DNA of 64,000 bases from Monilinia fructicola. Lineage: Eukaryota > Ascomycota > Leotiomycetes > Helotiales > Sclerotiniaceae. Positions 9,617 through 22,700 of the stretch are shown here, one piece after another; the stretch's first letter is position 1, and every line of letters starts with the position of its first letter. Both the position numbers and the translations under genes were made by a program. Below the pieces are notes generated by a model. The model worked only from the letters and a program-made list of their open reading frames with translations. It did not search any database and was not told the origin of the DNA. Location of the stretch: the NCBI GenBank assembly GCA_008692225.1, contig VICG01000003.1, forward strand, positions 1,233,501-1,297,500, read 5' to 3'.

Positions 9617-12553
9617 ATGGATATGGACGACCCTTGGGGCTCACCGTGGGCCGACGAAGTAGATAATCATGATGAACTGGAAATTCGAAGGATCGACGAT
9701 GTGGCAAATGGAACGAAAGTTGGGCAGGCAAGTGAAAGGTTAAGGAATAATGTTATCACGACTTGGGGAACTTCGGACGATGCGTTTGGCGATTGGGAAG
9801 AGGATACGGGGGCAACGAAAGGGGGTCAACACAGTTTGGATTTAGACGGCGCAGCAGAACAATGGAACGCACCGAATCGAGGAGCCAAGTTAGAGGTAGC
9901 AAATGATGATGTTGATGCATTGTCACCGGGTTGGAATGACTTTTCTACGAGCCCTGCGCGTGAAGTACCAAAACTATCGCCGAGTCTCCTTGCGAAACCT
10001 GTTGCAATTGCTCGAGAGCCCTCCCCCGATCCCTGGGCGAACGCTGCTCCTTCGGAACAATCTGCGAGCGTGGAAAATAGAGCAGATTCACAGGCTACTA
10101 TTTCGAGTCAGGAATCTACGGAAGAGGTCTCTGAAGAAACCATTGAAAATGATTCCCTCGAGGAAATCGAAGTGATCGTCCCGCAACCTGAATCCCCGGT
10201 CGTTGAAACAACTCTTGAGCAGGAGGAACCACCTTTGGACCATAACATTCCAGAAGTAGCAGACGTGCAAGACAAGGCTAGCGATGAAGTAATTGGATTG
10301 AGTATTGAAGCGGAATCCAAGAAAGACCCATCTGCTGAGGGCGTCGAACAAGATCACCAACAAGATGAAATTGTTCTACCATCGACACGAGAGCGTGATC
10401 ACGAATTGTCACAGCTCTCTTCCTCACCGTCTGAAGCAAGTAATCACGATGAGTCCCCACCAGACTCCCCGCGGACATCCTTAGATGAAGAACCAAAAAG
10501 GTCTCGAATCACAAGGGCGATATCACCGAGTGTGCAGGAACCGATCCAAAACTTTGATGGTTCAACAGCGCCAGAGGATGAGCTTGCCTCAGAAATAAAG
10601 GATGAAAACTCAGAGGATGATAAGGATGACGAGGAGCCCAGTAATGAAGTCTCAGATGATGACGACTTCGGGGACTTTGGAGACTTCGAAGAGGGTATAT
10701 CGGATGATGGCGAGGAATTGGTAGAAAATCACGATTCGATGAAAGCCCCTACTTCTTCCGAATTAGCTACTCCACAGAACGAACCATCAGAGATACAGGT
10801 ATCGAAAAGACCCTCAGGCCCAGTTGATTTTTCTATCAACCTTGCCTCAGTAGAAACGTTGTTTGGAGAGACTGGGGATCAGAGCGACGAAGCCGTAGAG
10901 AAGATTTTCATACCCGATACTATCATTGCGGATACATTTACTTCTACTGAAGAACGGAAGATGTGGTACAGGGTATCAAGGTACGGAACTATGCGAAAAT
11001 ACAATACTGGAGATGATGAAAACTATGTTCGGATCGCATGGGCACCATCTCAAGTCAAGCAAGATACTCAAAAAATAGTAGCAAGGTGGATGGAAGAAGA
11101 TCGAAATAACGGTCATGTAAGTCTAGGTGGTACAAGCAAAGGTGGTTCTGTTTTTGGCTGGAATGATCCAAATGCACCTCCTGTTCCATTAGCGACTGTT
11201 CTTGGTCCGAAACGAAAAAGTTTGAAGCTCGAGGCGAAAGTAGAAGCCAAGAAATCAGCTGAAGTCCCTAGGGAATGGACTAAAGAGCTCGCTCGAGACC
11301 GCTCGAGATCCAGGTCTCGTTCATCATCGAAACAAAAAGAGCACAGCCCCACAAATTCAATTGAGTCAAATCATAATTCACTACCACAACCTCCTGTCGC
11401 CCAATTTGGATGGGCTACAACACCAGCTGTGCATACAGCTTCCGATTCCGACAGTGTCACTTCGAATACAGGCTCCTTCGCCAAGCCTCTACCCCTGCAG
11501 ATGAACTCTGATTCTGGACATTCAAGGCAATCAAGCTCTGTGCTACACAGTCCATTACCTATGTCTCCGATTGAGCCACCTCCAACATTTCTCCAAGCAG
11601 CACCAAAACCTAGACCAATCTCTATGCCACCGCCATCTAAGAATAGCTCGAGCAGTTTATCAATCGCCAACTTAGCGGTCGTGGCCAACGGTTTAAATGA
11701 TGACATTGATGACGATGATGAATGGGGAGAAATGGTTTCCTCGCCTGTTGTAACTGAGGCCCCTAAGTTTCCAAATCGAGGATTACGACATAAAAAGTCA
11801 ATGAGTCTCGGGAACTCCTTCACCGACTCATTGCCTCTTCCAAACCCTCAGGTTACGAAACTTCAATTTGGATTTGGCCACAAGTCAACATCAAGTCTCG
11901 ATAAAATTCTTGGAAAACCTCAAGGTTCTATAAAGTCACAGCCTCCACTCTCACCTGGTACTACTATTTCATCTCCTTTATCTTTAAATCCTTCGTTTGG
12001 AGACTTATGGTCTATGCCGCCCATTACCCCAGTGCCAATGCAATCAAATGCAATCCCTCCTCCATCACCGACACCATCGATCTCGGGCACCACAAACACC
12101 TCGTCTAAATCTGTCTCTTCATTGCCATCACACATAACCATCACAGACATCTGGTCTCAGCCTCCCCCGAGCACCCCTTCTGTTTTAACTCCTCCACCTA
12201 CAAGTACCTGGTCCCATTCTCCCAGTCCCTCATTGCCACCTACCTCAACCAGCACTAAAGATCCATGGGCCTCAGTCGATTTCTCTTTCTTCGACATGCC
12301 AAGCCCTGCACTCGCACATCCACCCACATCATTATCCAGCAAAGCCACAACCCCAAGACCACAATCTTTTCCAGCTCCACCAAAACCTAAAACTGTTACT
12401 TTCTCTACCCCTTCGCCTAAAAATACAACCACACCTCTTGCCCCTGCCTATACAAATCGTAATTCAAAAAGCAAGTTTGAGATGGAACAAGATGAGATTG
12501 TGAAGAAAATCGTGAGTGCGCTACCAGATTTGGGGTATATGTTTAGACGGTGA
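9617..12553 (+). CDS. Acidic low-complexity protein with FGDF-type motifs, function unknown
   Basis: This is an uninterrupted 978-aa frame starting MDMDDPWGSPWADE. The N-terminal half is highly acidic. At residues 349-357 it has DDFGDFGDF, which resembles the phenylalanine/acidic short motifs (FGDF, DFGxF) that bind adaptin ear domains in trafficking proteins such as aftiphilin. A better conserved-looking block around residues 430-500 (EERKMWYRVSRYGTMRKYN ... VRIAWAPSQVKQDTQKIVARWMEEDR) may be a folded domain. A short RS stretch lies near residue 563. The C-terminal half is rich in Pro, Ser and Thr with repeated Trp motifs (DDEWGEMV, DIWSQPP, DPWASVDFSFFD). A trafficking link is inferred from the motifs only. 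I do not recognise the family by name. The start is supported because DPWGSPW begins directly after it. Confidence 0.7.
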   Translation: MDMDDPWGSPWADEVDNHDELEIRRIDDVANGTKVGQASERLRNNVITTWGTSDDAFGDWEEDTGATKGGQHSLDLDGAAEQWNAPNRGAKLEVANDDVDALSPGWNDFSTSPAREVPKLSPSLLAKPVAIAREPSPDPWANAAPSEQSASVENRADSQATISSQESTEEVSEETIENDSLEEIEVIVPQPESPVVETTLEQEEPPLDHNIPEVADVQDKASDEVIGLSIEAESKKDPSAEGVEQDHQQDEIVLPSTRERDHELSQLSSSPSEASNHDESPPDSPRTSLDEEPKRSRITRAISPSVQEPIQNFDGSTAPEDELASEIKDENSEDDKDDEEPSNEVSDDDDFGDFGDFEEGISDDGEELVENHDSMKAPTSSELATPQNEPSEIQVSKRPSGPVDFSINLASVETLFGETGDQSDEAVEKIFIPDTIIADTFTSTEERKMWYRVSRYGTMRKYNTGDDENYVRIAWAPSQVKQDTQKIVARWMEEDRNNGHVSLGGTSKGGSVFGWNDPNAPPVPLATVLGPKRKSLKLEAKVEAKKSAEVPREWTKELARDRSRSRSRSSSKQKEHSPTNSIESNHNSLPQPPVAQFGWATTPAVHTASDSDSVTSNTGSFAKPLPLQMNSDSGHSRQSSSVLHSPLPMSPIEPPPTFLQAAPKPRPISMPPPSKNSSSSLSIANLAVVANGLNDDIDDDDEWGEMVSSPVVTEAPKFPNRGLRHKKSMSLGNSFTDSLPLPNPQVTKLQFGFGHKSTSSLDKILGKPQGSIKSQPPLSPGTTISSPLSLNPSFGDLWSMPPITPVPMQSNAIPPPSPTPSISGTTNTSSKSVSSLPSHITITDIWSQPPPSTPSVLTPPPTSTWSHSPSPSLPPTSTSTKDPWASVDFSFFDMPSPALAHPPTSLSSKATTPRPQSFPAPPKPKTVTFSTPSPKNTTTPLAPAYTNRNSKSKFEMEQDEIVKKIVSALPDLGYMFRR

Positions 12554-13710
12554 AATATTCGATATCCTGAGGGGGAATAGAGCAAGCAGCTGCGAAAGCT
12601 TTATGATAGTATGTATGATCAGGAGGAAAATAATGCGCGAGAAATGTTTGCATAACACAAATGCCACCCACGAAAGATCATTCAACAAAGAATGCCGAGG
12701 CGATAGGCAAGGAGTGATAAGGCTGTTTTGAAAATTTAAATACCTGGAGTTGTGGAATGATTGATCGGGTTTCGGTTGAGTAAATCCACTTGCACAGCTT
12801 GCGTGGGCGATGGCGAGGTTGTGTTCGTAATGGAGTTGGGCATTTTGAATGTTAGAAGCGTGCGTTGAATACCTTGTTAGATTGGCCGGAGATACGGAGA
12901 TGGAACACAGAGATTTCATACTTGGATTTGAGATGTAATGCAAAGTTCAATCAATTGTGTGCGTGAGGAAATGATTAAACGGTTGATATGTACACGACCA
13001 TCTTAATGTTCAGAGTGATCCATGGATCGTCTATTCTTTATCGAGCAAGTGAGCACGTGGTATAATTTCATTATACATGATATCGAGTGGTTATCCTCTG
13101 GGTTTCGAGGAATGGATGTCACAATAATGTGGTAAGTAACCATGTATATATATATATATATATATTTGATCACAGGTGAAACAAAAGGATATATTATCGT
13201 CTGAAGATCCAAGATTAGATAGGCTGTTCCAGGGTTTCAGGGGACTGCAATTACTCGACTTTTCACCAAACATCAAGTATCCATGGATTGCTAGAATATC
13301 ATTCTCCATCAAAAGTAGCACGGGTGTATCTTCTCTTAATGAGCGCTATTATATTCAAGGCAGAAGTTGGAACGTAAAAAAACTATCTACACAATTTCTG
13401 CCTAGCTAAATCCCAAACACACCTTTGATTAAATATCATGCCGACCGACCTAATTTGAGTTCATCCTGCGCACTTTTTTGGGACCCCCGTTTAACTAGTC
13501 ATCATCACCCAAACCCAACGCCGAAAGGTAAAAAAAAAATCTCCCATGAACCCAGCTTTCGATTTCCCCCATGCTCACTAGCCAAGCAACCTTTTATTCC
13601 TACAAATACCAGCTAATAACGCCCAAGCTCCCCTCTAAGAAATACAAAAGACCCCAGCTCTCGCTTTTCATCCTCCCTTTCCCCGTAAATAAATATCTAA
13701 AGCAACACAA
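12554..13710. other. Intergenic region between convergent genes, 1157 bp, with a TA repeat
   Basis: This is the 3' flank of the 978-aa gene and of TRA1. A TA dinucleotide run is present at about 13144-13166. No gene is supported. Confidence 0.55.
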
Positions 13711-16700
13711 TCATAGATATGGCATCCACAAAGCATCTGTTTGCGCTAGGTTCATAGGATTTACTGCCTTGGCAATCAAATCAATAACCGTCTGGTTGGC
13801 AGGTAGCGCGCCTTCTGGTGATTTAGCAATGCTCAATGCTCTCTTGACTATCATATCGCTATTTGCTTGAACAGATTGCCTCAATTGAGTATCTTCCATA
13901 GCTCGATGGCTGCTCGTGTACCAGAATATCATTTCGTCGCGTACGAAAAGGCAGAGCTGTTGTTCAAGTTCAAACTCAGGCTCAGTAAGGCATCGTGCAA
14001 TCGCCATAATGGCACAACTGTAAATACCCTCAGTGGCCAAAGGTCCCATAAGAGTCTGAATGTTGGGGGTCAGACGGAATGGTACAGGCTCAGGGTTGTG
14101 GAAAAGTGCTTTGCCTGCTGCCATGCACGGCATCAATTCGGATCCCCAAACACTACCCGTGGCACGCGAGATTGAGATTTTGTGGGGATAACGATTATGC
14201 ATATGTATGATATACGTCATGAAGGTAAGAGCTGCATATTGATAAGAAAAGTGTCGTCGGAACAACCAGAATTCGGAGAATGAAGGGTAGGTTTTTGTGA
14301 AATAATCAAGGACAACGGTCGGCCCAACATATCGTTCTTGGATAGCAGCAAAAGTCTCTAGTTTAGCAATGGCAGAATTTTCAGGAGTCTTATTCTGTTT
14401 GGAGAAGTCAGTCACAAACACCTCACAAGTATGGTTCTCTATTAAACATACCTTGTGCTCAAACAAGAGTTTCATCTTCTCCATGTTGAATATAATCGGA
14501 GCGTCTTTAGTGACCCCATGTCTCCTGCAGTGATCATCATAGACGCCCTGCAATGATATGTAGGTTGGATCATCTTGTACCATTCTGATATGTGGTGCAA
14601 GGGGAATCATCAAGGGTAGATGGAAGTTCAGATTACGTCTTCTGCTTTCTTTTCGTTTGCTCAAGCTACCATTGAAATGCCTGAAAAGTTGCAAAATGCG
14701 TTCTTCTCGTCTACAATGTCGTGCAGCAGGATGCTGTATAGCAAAGGGATGAAGACTTCCATCATGGCCACGAATCCTGATCCGACGATGGCAGACCCCA
14801 ATTGCACGCACAAGATCTACGTCAGGCATGAATCGCTCAATGCGAACAAAGTCCTGGTTCTTGTCTTTGTGAAGAAGGTACTGCCCAGGGACTTCTATTT
14901 CGTCAAGCTTTTGGAAACGGAAATCGATGAGATAAGAATTGTAGCCTTCAAGTGGCATTGTCAAGGTGCGACGATCCAGCTTCTCTTCGAATTTGTCTCT
15001 CCATGTTCTGAGCTTGTGGATGTACTCGAACATTGTAGGCTTATGTTCCACAAAATCTTGCTCAAATGACGTCCTGATATGAGGGGGTAGAATAGTCTCT
15101 GCAAAGCGAGTAATATTTGCTTCTGTCGCTGCCGGCAACTTGATATCCTTAGCGTATGATGACGGTGCACGGCCAACATAAGAAAGTCCATCGTTAAGTA
15201 AAGCTACTATCAGTCTGTATGCATCCTCATCGGGAGGACATTTAAAGTTCTTTTGAATGGAGTCGACCATAGCTTCCATAGAAAGCGCTAACAGCGGGAA
15301 CGCCGTTTTCAAAACTCCCAACAGCTCTTCGGTGTACTCCCAAGGGGGTTTCTTTTGGGATCCTTGAGAAGGTGCGGCATCTTGTGGAACGCTTGCTGAG
15401 CCGTTGGTAGGGGCCCCATTGACAGCGGCTCCGTTAGTGCTGGTGTTATTACCGTTCGTTTCTCCAGGTTCCGTCTTAATTGCAGTAACAGGTTCGGCGC
15501 TTGAAGTTCCAGGTCGTGATGCCGAGGTACTCTCGGATCTTGCGCCATTAGTATTTTCCACTTTGACGTTAAGGGTACCATTTGACGCCTGGCCTTGGGC
15601 TTGAGATTGAGCCTGGGCTCTAGCTTTCATCTTGGCCTCCTTTGCCTCCTGCTGCTTTTTGATAGCAAGCATGTCTTCACGGTTTGTTCTGAGTTGGAAG
15701 AACAAGGCTTGAGGATATGATTTTGCAATCTTAGACAAGATTAGATGTGCTTTAGCTGCCTCTTTGTGCCCCAAGCCTGTGAGGAGTTGAGGGATGAATG
15801 TTATCCAATACCAGACTGGGGTTTCACCCTTGTATTCGTCAAATTGTGTCGAAAGGGTACCTTCGGCGTCATCGAGACTCAACAGCCAGAGAATTCTCGT
15901 GAGGAGCTTTCTAGACTTGGCATTCTTAAATAAACCAGCTGCTTCCAAGTAGCAGCTCAAGGCATTCCTGGCGAACGTGTAGTCATTCTGATTCGCTTTG
16001 AATAAGCGATCGTTGAAGTAACCCCATTCAGCCCAGGCTTTAGGAAGCTTAATCTCAAAGAATAAGGCCATCCCATAAGCTTCGGAGGCTTCATCACGCA
16101 AACCAAGCTTTTCCTGGAACATTCCTTTCAAAGTGTAGAACTCCGCTTTTTGGTTCGGACCAAAGTAATTGAGATTGGTGTTGTTGATGACGTCTAACCC
16201 ATTGTTCAATTCATTGGGATTCTGGTAGTGGCATTTTGCCTGCTCTCGAAGCTTAAGGAAAGCCTCCTGAATCTCGATGTTCGGTAACGTGTAGATGCGA
16301 CTGAGTTGACTAATGCAAACCTCGGGTAAATTATGCTTGCGGGCTACATGAGCAAATCTATTGATGATCCAAGCAGTCTCGTGATACCCTCTATAAGCAA
16401 ATGACGCACCGTTGGCGTTTGGAGGTTGCGGCGCAGGAAGGAGGCCCAAGTAGGTTGAATTGATTAGACCAAAGATATGCTGTCTCCATGTGACAAGATC
16501 CTGCCAAGCTGTGATATCATCCCAAACATTTGGTAGTCGATCACGCCAAGTCCCCAATAAAAGCTTGAGCTCACCCGATTTGACATCCAGGTTAAGGGCG
16601 GTAGTCTGTGACAGGCTTTGACATATAACACTGGCATCGTGAAGTTCCACAAGCTGTTGGAAATTTTGAAGTAGTGGAATGTGAGCATTGGTGATGCGCT

Positions 16701-19700
16701 TTGGTAACTGGTGCCACTTGCGAATTGAAAGCTGGATGGCTTCGTCGCAGACTTTGCTGAACTCTGCTTGTGTCTCAGCCTTGTTGTGGAGCTTGAGCAG
16801 AGACAGGAAGCCCTGGAAGAAAGCTCTTCTTGGAGTTGGTGCATCCATGACACCTTTGATGATGGTATCCAGCTGATCACGATGGTCCTCGCGGTGCCAC
16901 ATGTCAAATTGCCTCCAAGTGCACTCAACAAGAAGGTCCTGGAAATTCTCATGCTTGGCAAAATCGAGAAGAACTTCCCATTGTTGAAGTTTTTGAGCAC
17001 AGAGGACCCAGTGGTCTTCCCACAGCATGTACTCCCCTTGCGAGAAAGGAAGTGCTCCTGTTCGTGCTTTAATTTGAGCATGCTCGTACATAGTCTGAGC
17101 TTTATCCCACATTCCGTTCTGTTCGTATGAAAGCGCGGCATTAGTCTCGACGTATGCACAGCGGCGACGCCAAGTCCCATAGAACAGATCATCCTCCTGA
17201 AGCCCCGAGTAAAGTTCCACAAGAGCATCCAGATTGCTTTCCCGAACCAGATCGCTATCAATTTCTGGCTTTATAGCAGCATTCTCAAGCTGTACAAGGG
17301 CAGTATACCAAGCGTCGTATGTCTTGGCCAAGAATTTGAGTACGTGCGGGGGTAGTTTACATTCAGGCCACGCTTTAGCTGCACCTTCCAAGAGAGACTG
17401 TACAACATTGGGTCGCTTGTCAATTTGGCGCGAGTGGTATTCTCTTGTAAGCAGAGTTACCATGCCTCGTTCCAGATCACTTCGTTCATCTTTTGGTGTA
17501 GCGATCCAATATACTGGGAACAAAGCTACCCATATCTCGTGGGCCATGTTTGGATCAAGGTGTTGAAGTTGGCTCAGAGGCTCAATGATGTCTCGTACTT
17601 TAACATCACCAAGTTCCATGACAAAGCGTCTATGTGAAGCCATGAGGCTGTCAAATTTGTTGTCTTGAGGCAAGGTAGGTGTTCGGCTGTCTTTGGCATA
17701 AGTCTCATAAAGTATCGAAGCGGGCATCATTTTAAAGTCCTCCGAATGCAACTGAATAGAGTGATTCGAATCCACAGCACCTAGAAGCAATTGAGAAGCT
17801 TGCGCTAACCAGTAAGACTCTCCTAAAGTGTCCCAATTTTGTCCAATGATGACGTAATTGAGCCTTGTGCTTGCCGTTTTAGATTGGCTTCTATCAAATA
17901 TGGCCATAAATCGATTTCGCATATCTACGTCCTGTGCTCTTGTACCGATTAAGAACGCATGCTCCATACGAACTGTCAACTCGGTGCGCGTGATTTTTGG
18001 ATCTTCATAGATGCGGATGACGAGCTCCAAGAACTTCATCAACAATGTCTGGTCCGTGCGTTGCTCAAATGTTAACATTTTATGCAGGACTGCAGTCTTC
18101 TCCTTCAAGGTGGGCCAAGAGCCTTCCGATTTGAAGACCCAGGTTTCAACCATATCTAAGATTTTTAGACATAATAGATTACTCATGGACTTTTCTACTA
18201 AAGTTGCGAGGACGCTTAAAAATGGACGTCGGCTATCGCCGAGTGTATCCATACGCAAGGATATTACGTCTATGGCTTTGAGCATGAGCCCAGTCTGAAT
18301 TTCCAGATCATATTGAGTCATGAGGCCAACTGGCTCAACCTCACCTGGTCGCATTGCAGCAGGAAGTGTAGCTTGACCAGTGAGTGCGGTGTAATGGCCT
18401 ACATGCTCACGTGCCAATTTCTGCTGCAAAGCTTTCATAACTTGCGGGATGTGCTGGTCCATCTCCGATGCTTTTCTCTGTGCTAAAGTCCAAAGAATAT
18501 TGAGACCAGAAATATAGTTACTTGCTGAAAGCATCTCCGTGGCTGTCGCAGATAGAAAGGTTATGATCTCAGAAGTTGATGCTTCTGGTTCGCACTCTGC
18601 ATCTGCATCTTCCATTGGAGTATCATCAGGAACTGCCTCTAAGACACGCTTGAGCAAAGGACTCAATTTTCGACCATCATCAATCTTCTCATTTCCAGCG
18701 TGCAAGCAGTCTTGGATCTCTGGGTTATCAGATTTTAATGCTTTCTCAAGGATGTGTTGAATTTCTGGCAACTTCTCAAGAATCCATTTTACGGGCTTTA
18801 TGTTGACAACAATTCGAACAATTTGCAGCGTATTAATCATGTTTGTAATGAACTTATCGTCCGCTTTGTCCTTCTCAGAACGTTCGCTTGCGAGAGCTGC
18901 GGTCGTTCTTTCACTTGCTAAGACTGTCTCCGTAACGTTCGGGAAAAGATCGATGTCAAGATCACCCCAATACTGGGGCTGCAGAAGATTCCAAAGAAGA
19001 GAGACAGATTTCTTACACATCTCGACAGAGGGCGCTGGTTGTGCTGGTCCATGGGATGTTGTTGTATCGCGACTCCGAGCAGATGGTAAAGGATATCGTT
19101 CATTGAGTGAGGCAATAAATTCAACGAGATACTTGATCATCTTTGCACGCATCACAGCAGGAATCTGGTACTCTGGTTTATCATTTGCGGGAGCAGGTCC
19201 AGGTCTTGATGGGGATGGAGATGAGGTCTGAGTCTCGTTGAGACTGTCAAGCTTTCTCTTCTTTGTATTTGGAGACTCGGACAACGACCTCTCAGGAGAA
19301 ACTGCTTTGCGTTCTACGCGTCGCTCCTCCCATTGCCATATCAATGTCATCAAGTGCAGAGCTAATTTTTTGCTCTCGTTGGATGGATTTGGTGGTGCTG
19401 CAATCTTACGCAAGGAGCCAATGATGAGATTGATGAACTTATCACGAGACTCATAAAATAGATCTGCATGCTTCACGAGGAAATTGAAAATGCTTGTCAT
19501 CTGTTGCACATTCTGGCCTTCCTCCGCGAGTATGCGACGGGGAGCAGCCGCCCATACGGGGTTGCGATCTCCAGGTACAGCATTGCAACGCTTGGGTAAG
19601 ACTGGTGCTATTAGTTCTAGTGCTTGGGTAACCAGAGCTCGTCCTTCATTTTGATTTGTTTTCAATAATGAGAAGTATACCTGTTGGACAATCTTGGCGG

Positions 19701-22700
19701 GTGTTTCATAATGTGCAATGAAGTATCCAATAACGACATATGCAGCATGCTTGTTGATGGCATCCTCAAGTCTGATGTATCCCCAGCCGAATTTAATGAT
19801 GTCTTTTCTGGCGTCTTGGAGGATGGAATGATTGTACTTGACGAGCATGGCAGTCAATTGCAACAGTTCCATTCGAGTATGGTCAATCCCTGGCTGTGTG
19901 AGATCATCACTTGGATCAGGCAAACCGACCTTCCAAACTTTGGTATGGATCGATTCAATGATAGTCCTGTCTATAAGACGGGAACTCCTGGGCGGTGATG
20001 GCTGCTGAAAGTTGCGCATAATGTCCATAGCCACAATTGGATTGACAAGATTGTGCAGCAAGAAAGTTTTGTTTTTTTGCGTTGCAGTCTTGCCAACATA
20101 TATTTCCAGACTTCTCAAGACAATGGCTTTTCGGTAATCAATTGATTCGCTGCACACTACAAATTTGTAGATGAAATCAAATATTGGCTGGCTGGGCTTG
20201 AAATCCTCGGCCGTTACGGACTCAATTAAATTGAAGAATGAATCCAGATCACGAGGACTGTACTCCAAGAATTTTGTGAAGATGATCATAAGTTGCTGCC
20301 CTGCTTGCTCTGCCGCCAGTCGAAGATTCGGTGGAAGTGTGTTCGTGCGCAGGTGTTGCTCGAGATTCTTGCCAACTAGCCTAAACCACATCAGATTCTC
20401 TTTCTGTCCATCCAAATTTCGGTTCCCTTGTGGTTACAGATTGAGTGCATGACATTGATAGCATTAATCACCGCAGCATACCGAGTCTCTCTGTTTTCGG
20501 CGCCCATATCTCCGCAGCTCTTTATCAATGAATCTAAATTACGAACCACGACTGCTCGCAGAGGTGTACTGTCTGGATGGTTCAAGACTTGTGCCAAGAA
20601 CCTGCCATACTTTTGGTCCTCAATTTTGCTGAGAAGCATGGCCCATACTTCTTTAGGATATCGATTGATATATCTGTAGAGTGGAGCTCTGAAAGGGCTG
20701 TATCTTGTTCTGCGTAGTTTTTCTTCCAACTCCAAGACCGTCTCTATAAGCCTCTCTTTGAATTGCTCGGCTGCAGGAGGCAGAAGATGAAAGATATTGA
20801 ATACAGCCGCAATAACCTTCATTTGCTCATTTTGCTCTACAAGGGTGAATGATATACGCTGTAAAGTGCCTGGTTCTGCGAGAACTCTGATGTGTTCCAG
20901 CAGGCGGGCACCAATCTCGACCTTGAAGTATGTTGTCAGAAGCTGAAGCAATCGCGCCAGGCCGTCGAGACCGTGAGTACTTAAGCGTCTGGGGTCCTGA
21001 AGGTTGGCCAAAACTGGCCGAAGACCATTTTGAAGAAGATCCTTTGGAAGTTTGGTGGAATGAGACAATACCACTTTCAGTGCATCATTAGCTGCTTCAA
21101 TAGTCGATTTTGAATCGGAATAGAGGCATCTAAAAAATACACTGATAATCCTGGTTCGAGTCGGACTGACCGGGCCTTTTTGGAATTCATCGAACCCCAT
21201 GGCGGTCGTCAAAGTCTTAAATGCAGGAGACTCTTAGGTTGATGATGTGCTCACGAGTTCGATGTTCCGTGGGTTTTGGCGCCAGCGATTCGTCTGGTGC
21301 ATCAGCCAACGCTAGACACTCCATAAGCAACCTGTTCAAGGTATCGTCAAATGCAAGGAAGTCATTTTTGAGACTCATATAATAGTTGACAGCGTCGATG
21401 TATCCAATTTGGGTTGCAAATGGCAAAGCCCGGAGAGGTTTGTTGTAAATGGGAGCCAAAATTCGATCTTGCTGGTGTGCAAGAAGCTCGTATACTTCAA
21501 CACCAATTTCCTTCGCAATAATCTCAAGAGATTTCCTCGCGGTTTCACGAACATGGCCGTTCATGTGGTATATTCTGCATTGAAAAGGTTGCACAACTGG
21601 AGGAGTTTAGATGGTCGTGAGGGCTGTCCCGGCTGTGACGAAGGTTGGAGATCAGCTTTGGAAGATTTGCCGGCGCATCGCTTCAACAAGAGTTCTAGTG
21701 TATCCTGAGCAGCAATTCGAGTCTTCGAAGGTAAGTCTGGTGGCATATCTTTGACAACATGCATAAGAGCTTTAGTGTACTCAACTTGCTTTTCCAACAT
21801 CCAACTATCGCTGAGATCAAACTTTGTTAGCATAAGATTAATACCCAAACTACCACCTGTTTTAGTAAACCACTCTTCCTGATAGCAGCTGTGACAGAAA
21901 ACGCTACTCAAATGGCTAAAGAAAGAAAGTCTGTAGATAAAGCGATTAGACCCAAAGATGATCGCCGTCGAATCGTAAACTTCTTGGGTGGCAAACTTGG
22001 CAGCATCACGCACAGCAGGCAGATCAGAAGCAAGAGATTCAACAATTGCATCCCCCAAAACCTTGCTATCAATGCAGGGAGGGCCTTCTCCTGCATTTAC
22101 ATCAAACGGTTTCATTCTTACTTTCATATCACCTAGTGATCTGGCAATTTCGATAATGGTGATATGTTTACAGATTCCAGACAGTAGAGCAGTGGCCTCT
22201 GATGAGAATTCAGGAAGAGACACTGCAAATATGCAAGCCTTTAAGAGTTTCTTTAGCATGAGATCTTGTTGCATCTTCTTAGCTTCAGAACGGTCCCTGA
22301 CTGGGGTCTCAAACAATGACAAGTCTGCATCTGCTTTCTTTGATAGAAGATCCTGAGCCTGGAGCTTCACCAGTCGAGGAAAGTCCTCCGGAAGATTATC
22401 CGCCCCCAATCGCAACTTGAGCTGGGTTTTGACCATAGCAAGCGCTTGCCTCTTGTAATAAGGATCTGATTTCTTGGCAGCAGCGCCTTTCGGAACTTCC
22501 ATCAGCTTCCCAATGGCAAGGTCAATTCCAATCTCGAGAGGAAATGGCTTCTCCTTCTTTGAACCGATTAACTTCAAGTCAAAAGTTGTGATATCATCTG
22601 CAAACTGTTGGAAAGTGAGGTTGGGGGCACCAGTCATAAATCTTCTGTTGCGACCCCCCAGTTTCCCAGTATACGCATTGTGGTATGTGCATGGAAATGA

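Noticed and set aside
16464..17261. Long reading frame overlapping TRA1 in another frame
   Set aside because: It lies wholly inside the clean coding part of TRA1 and has no recognisable motif, so it is a shadow frame.
20403..20460. A possible 57-nt intron in TRA1 ending GGTTTAG that might explain the frame change near 20.4 kb
   Set aside because: Its length is a multiple of three, so it does not change the frame, and its removal would delete the conserved-looking HKGTEIW segment.
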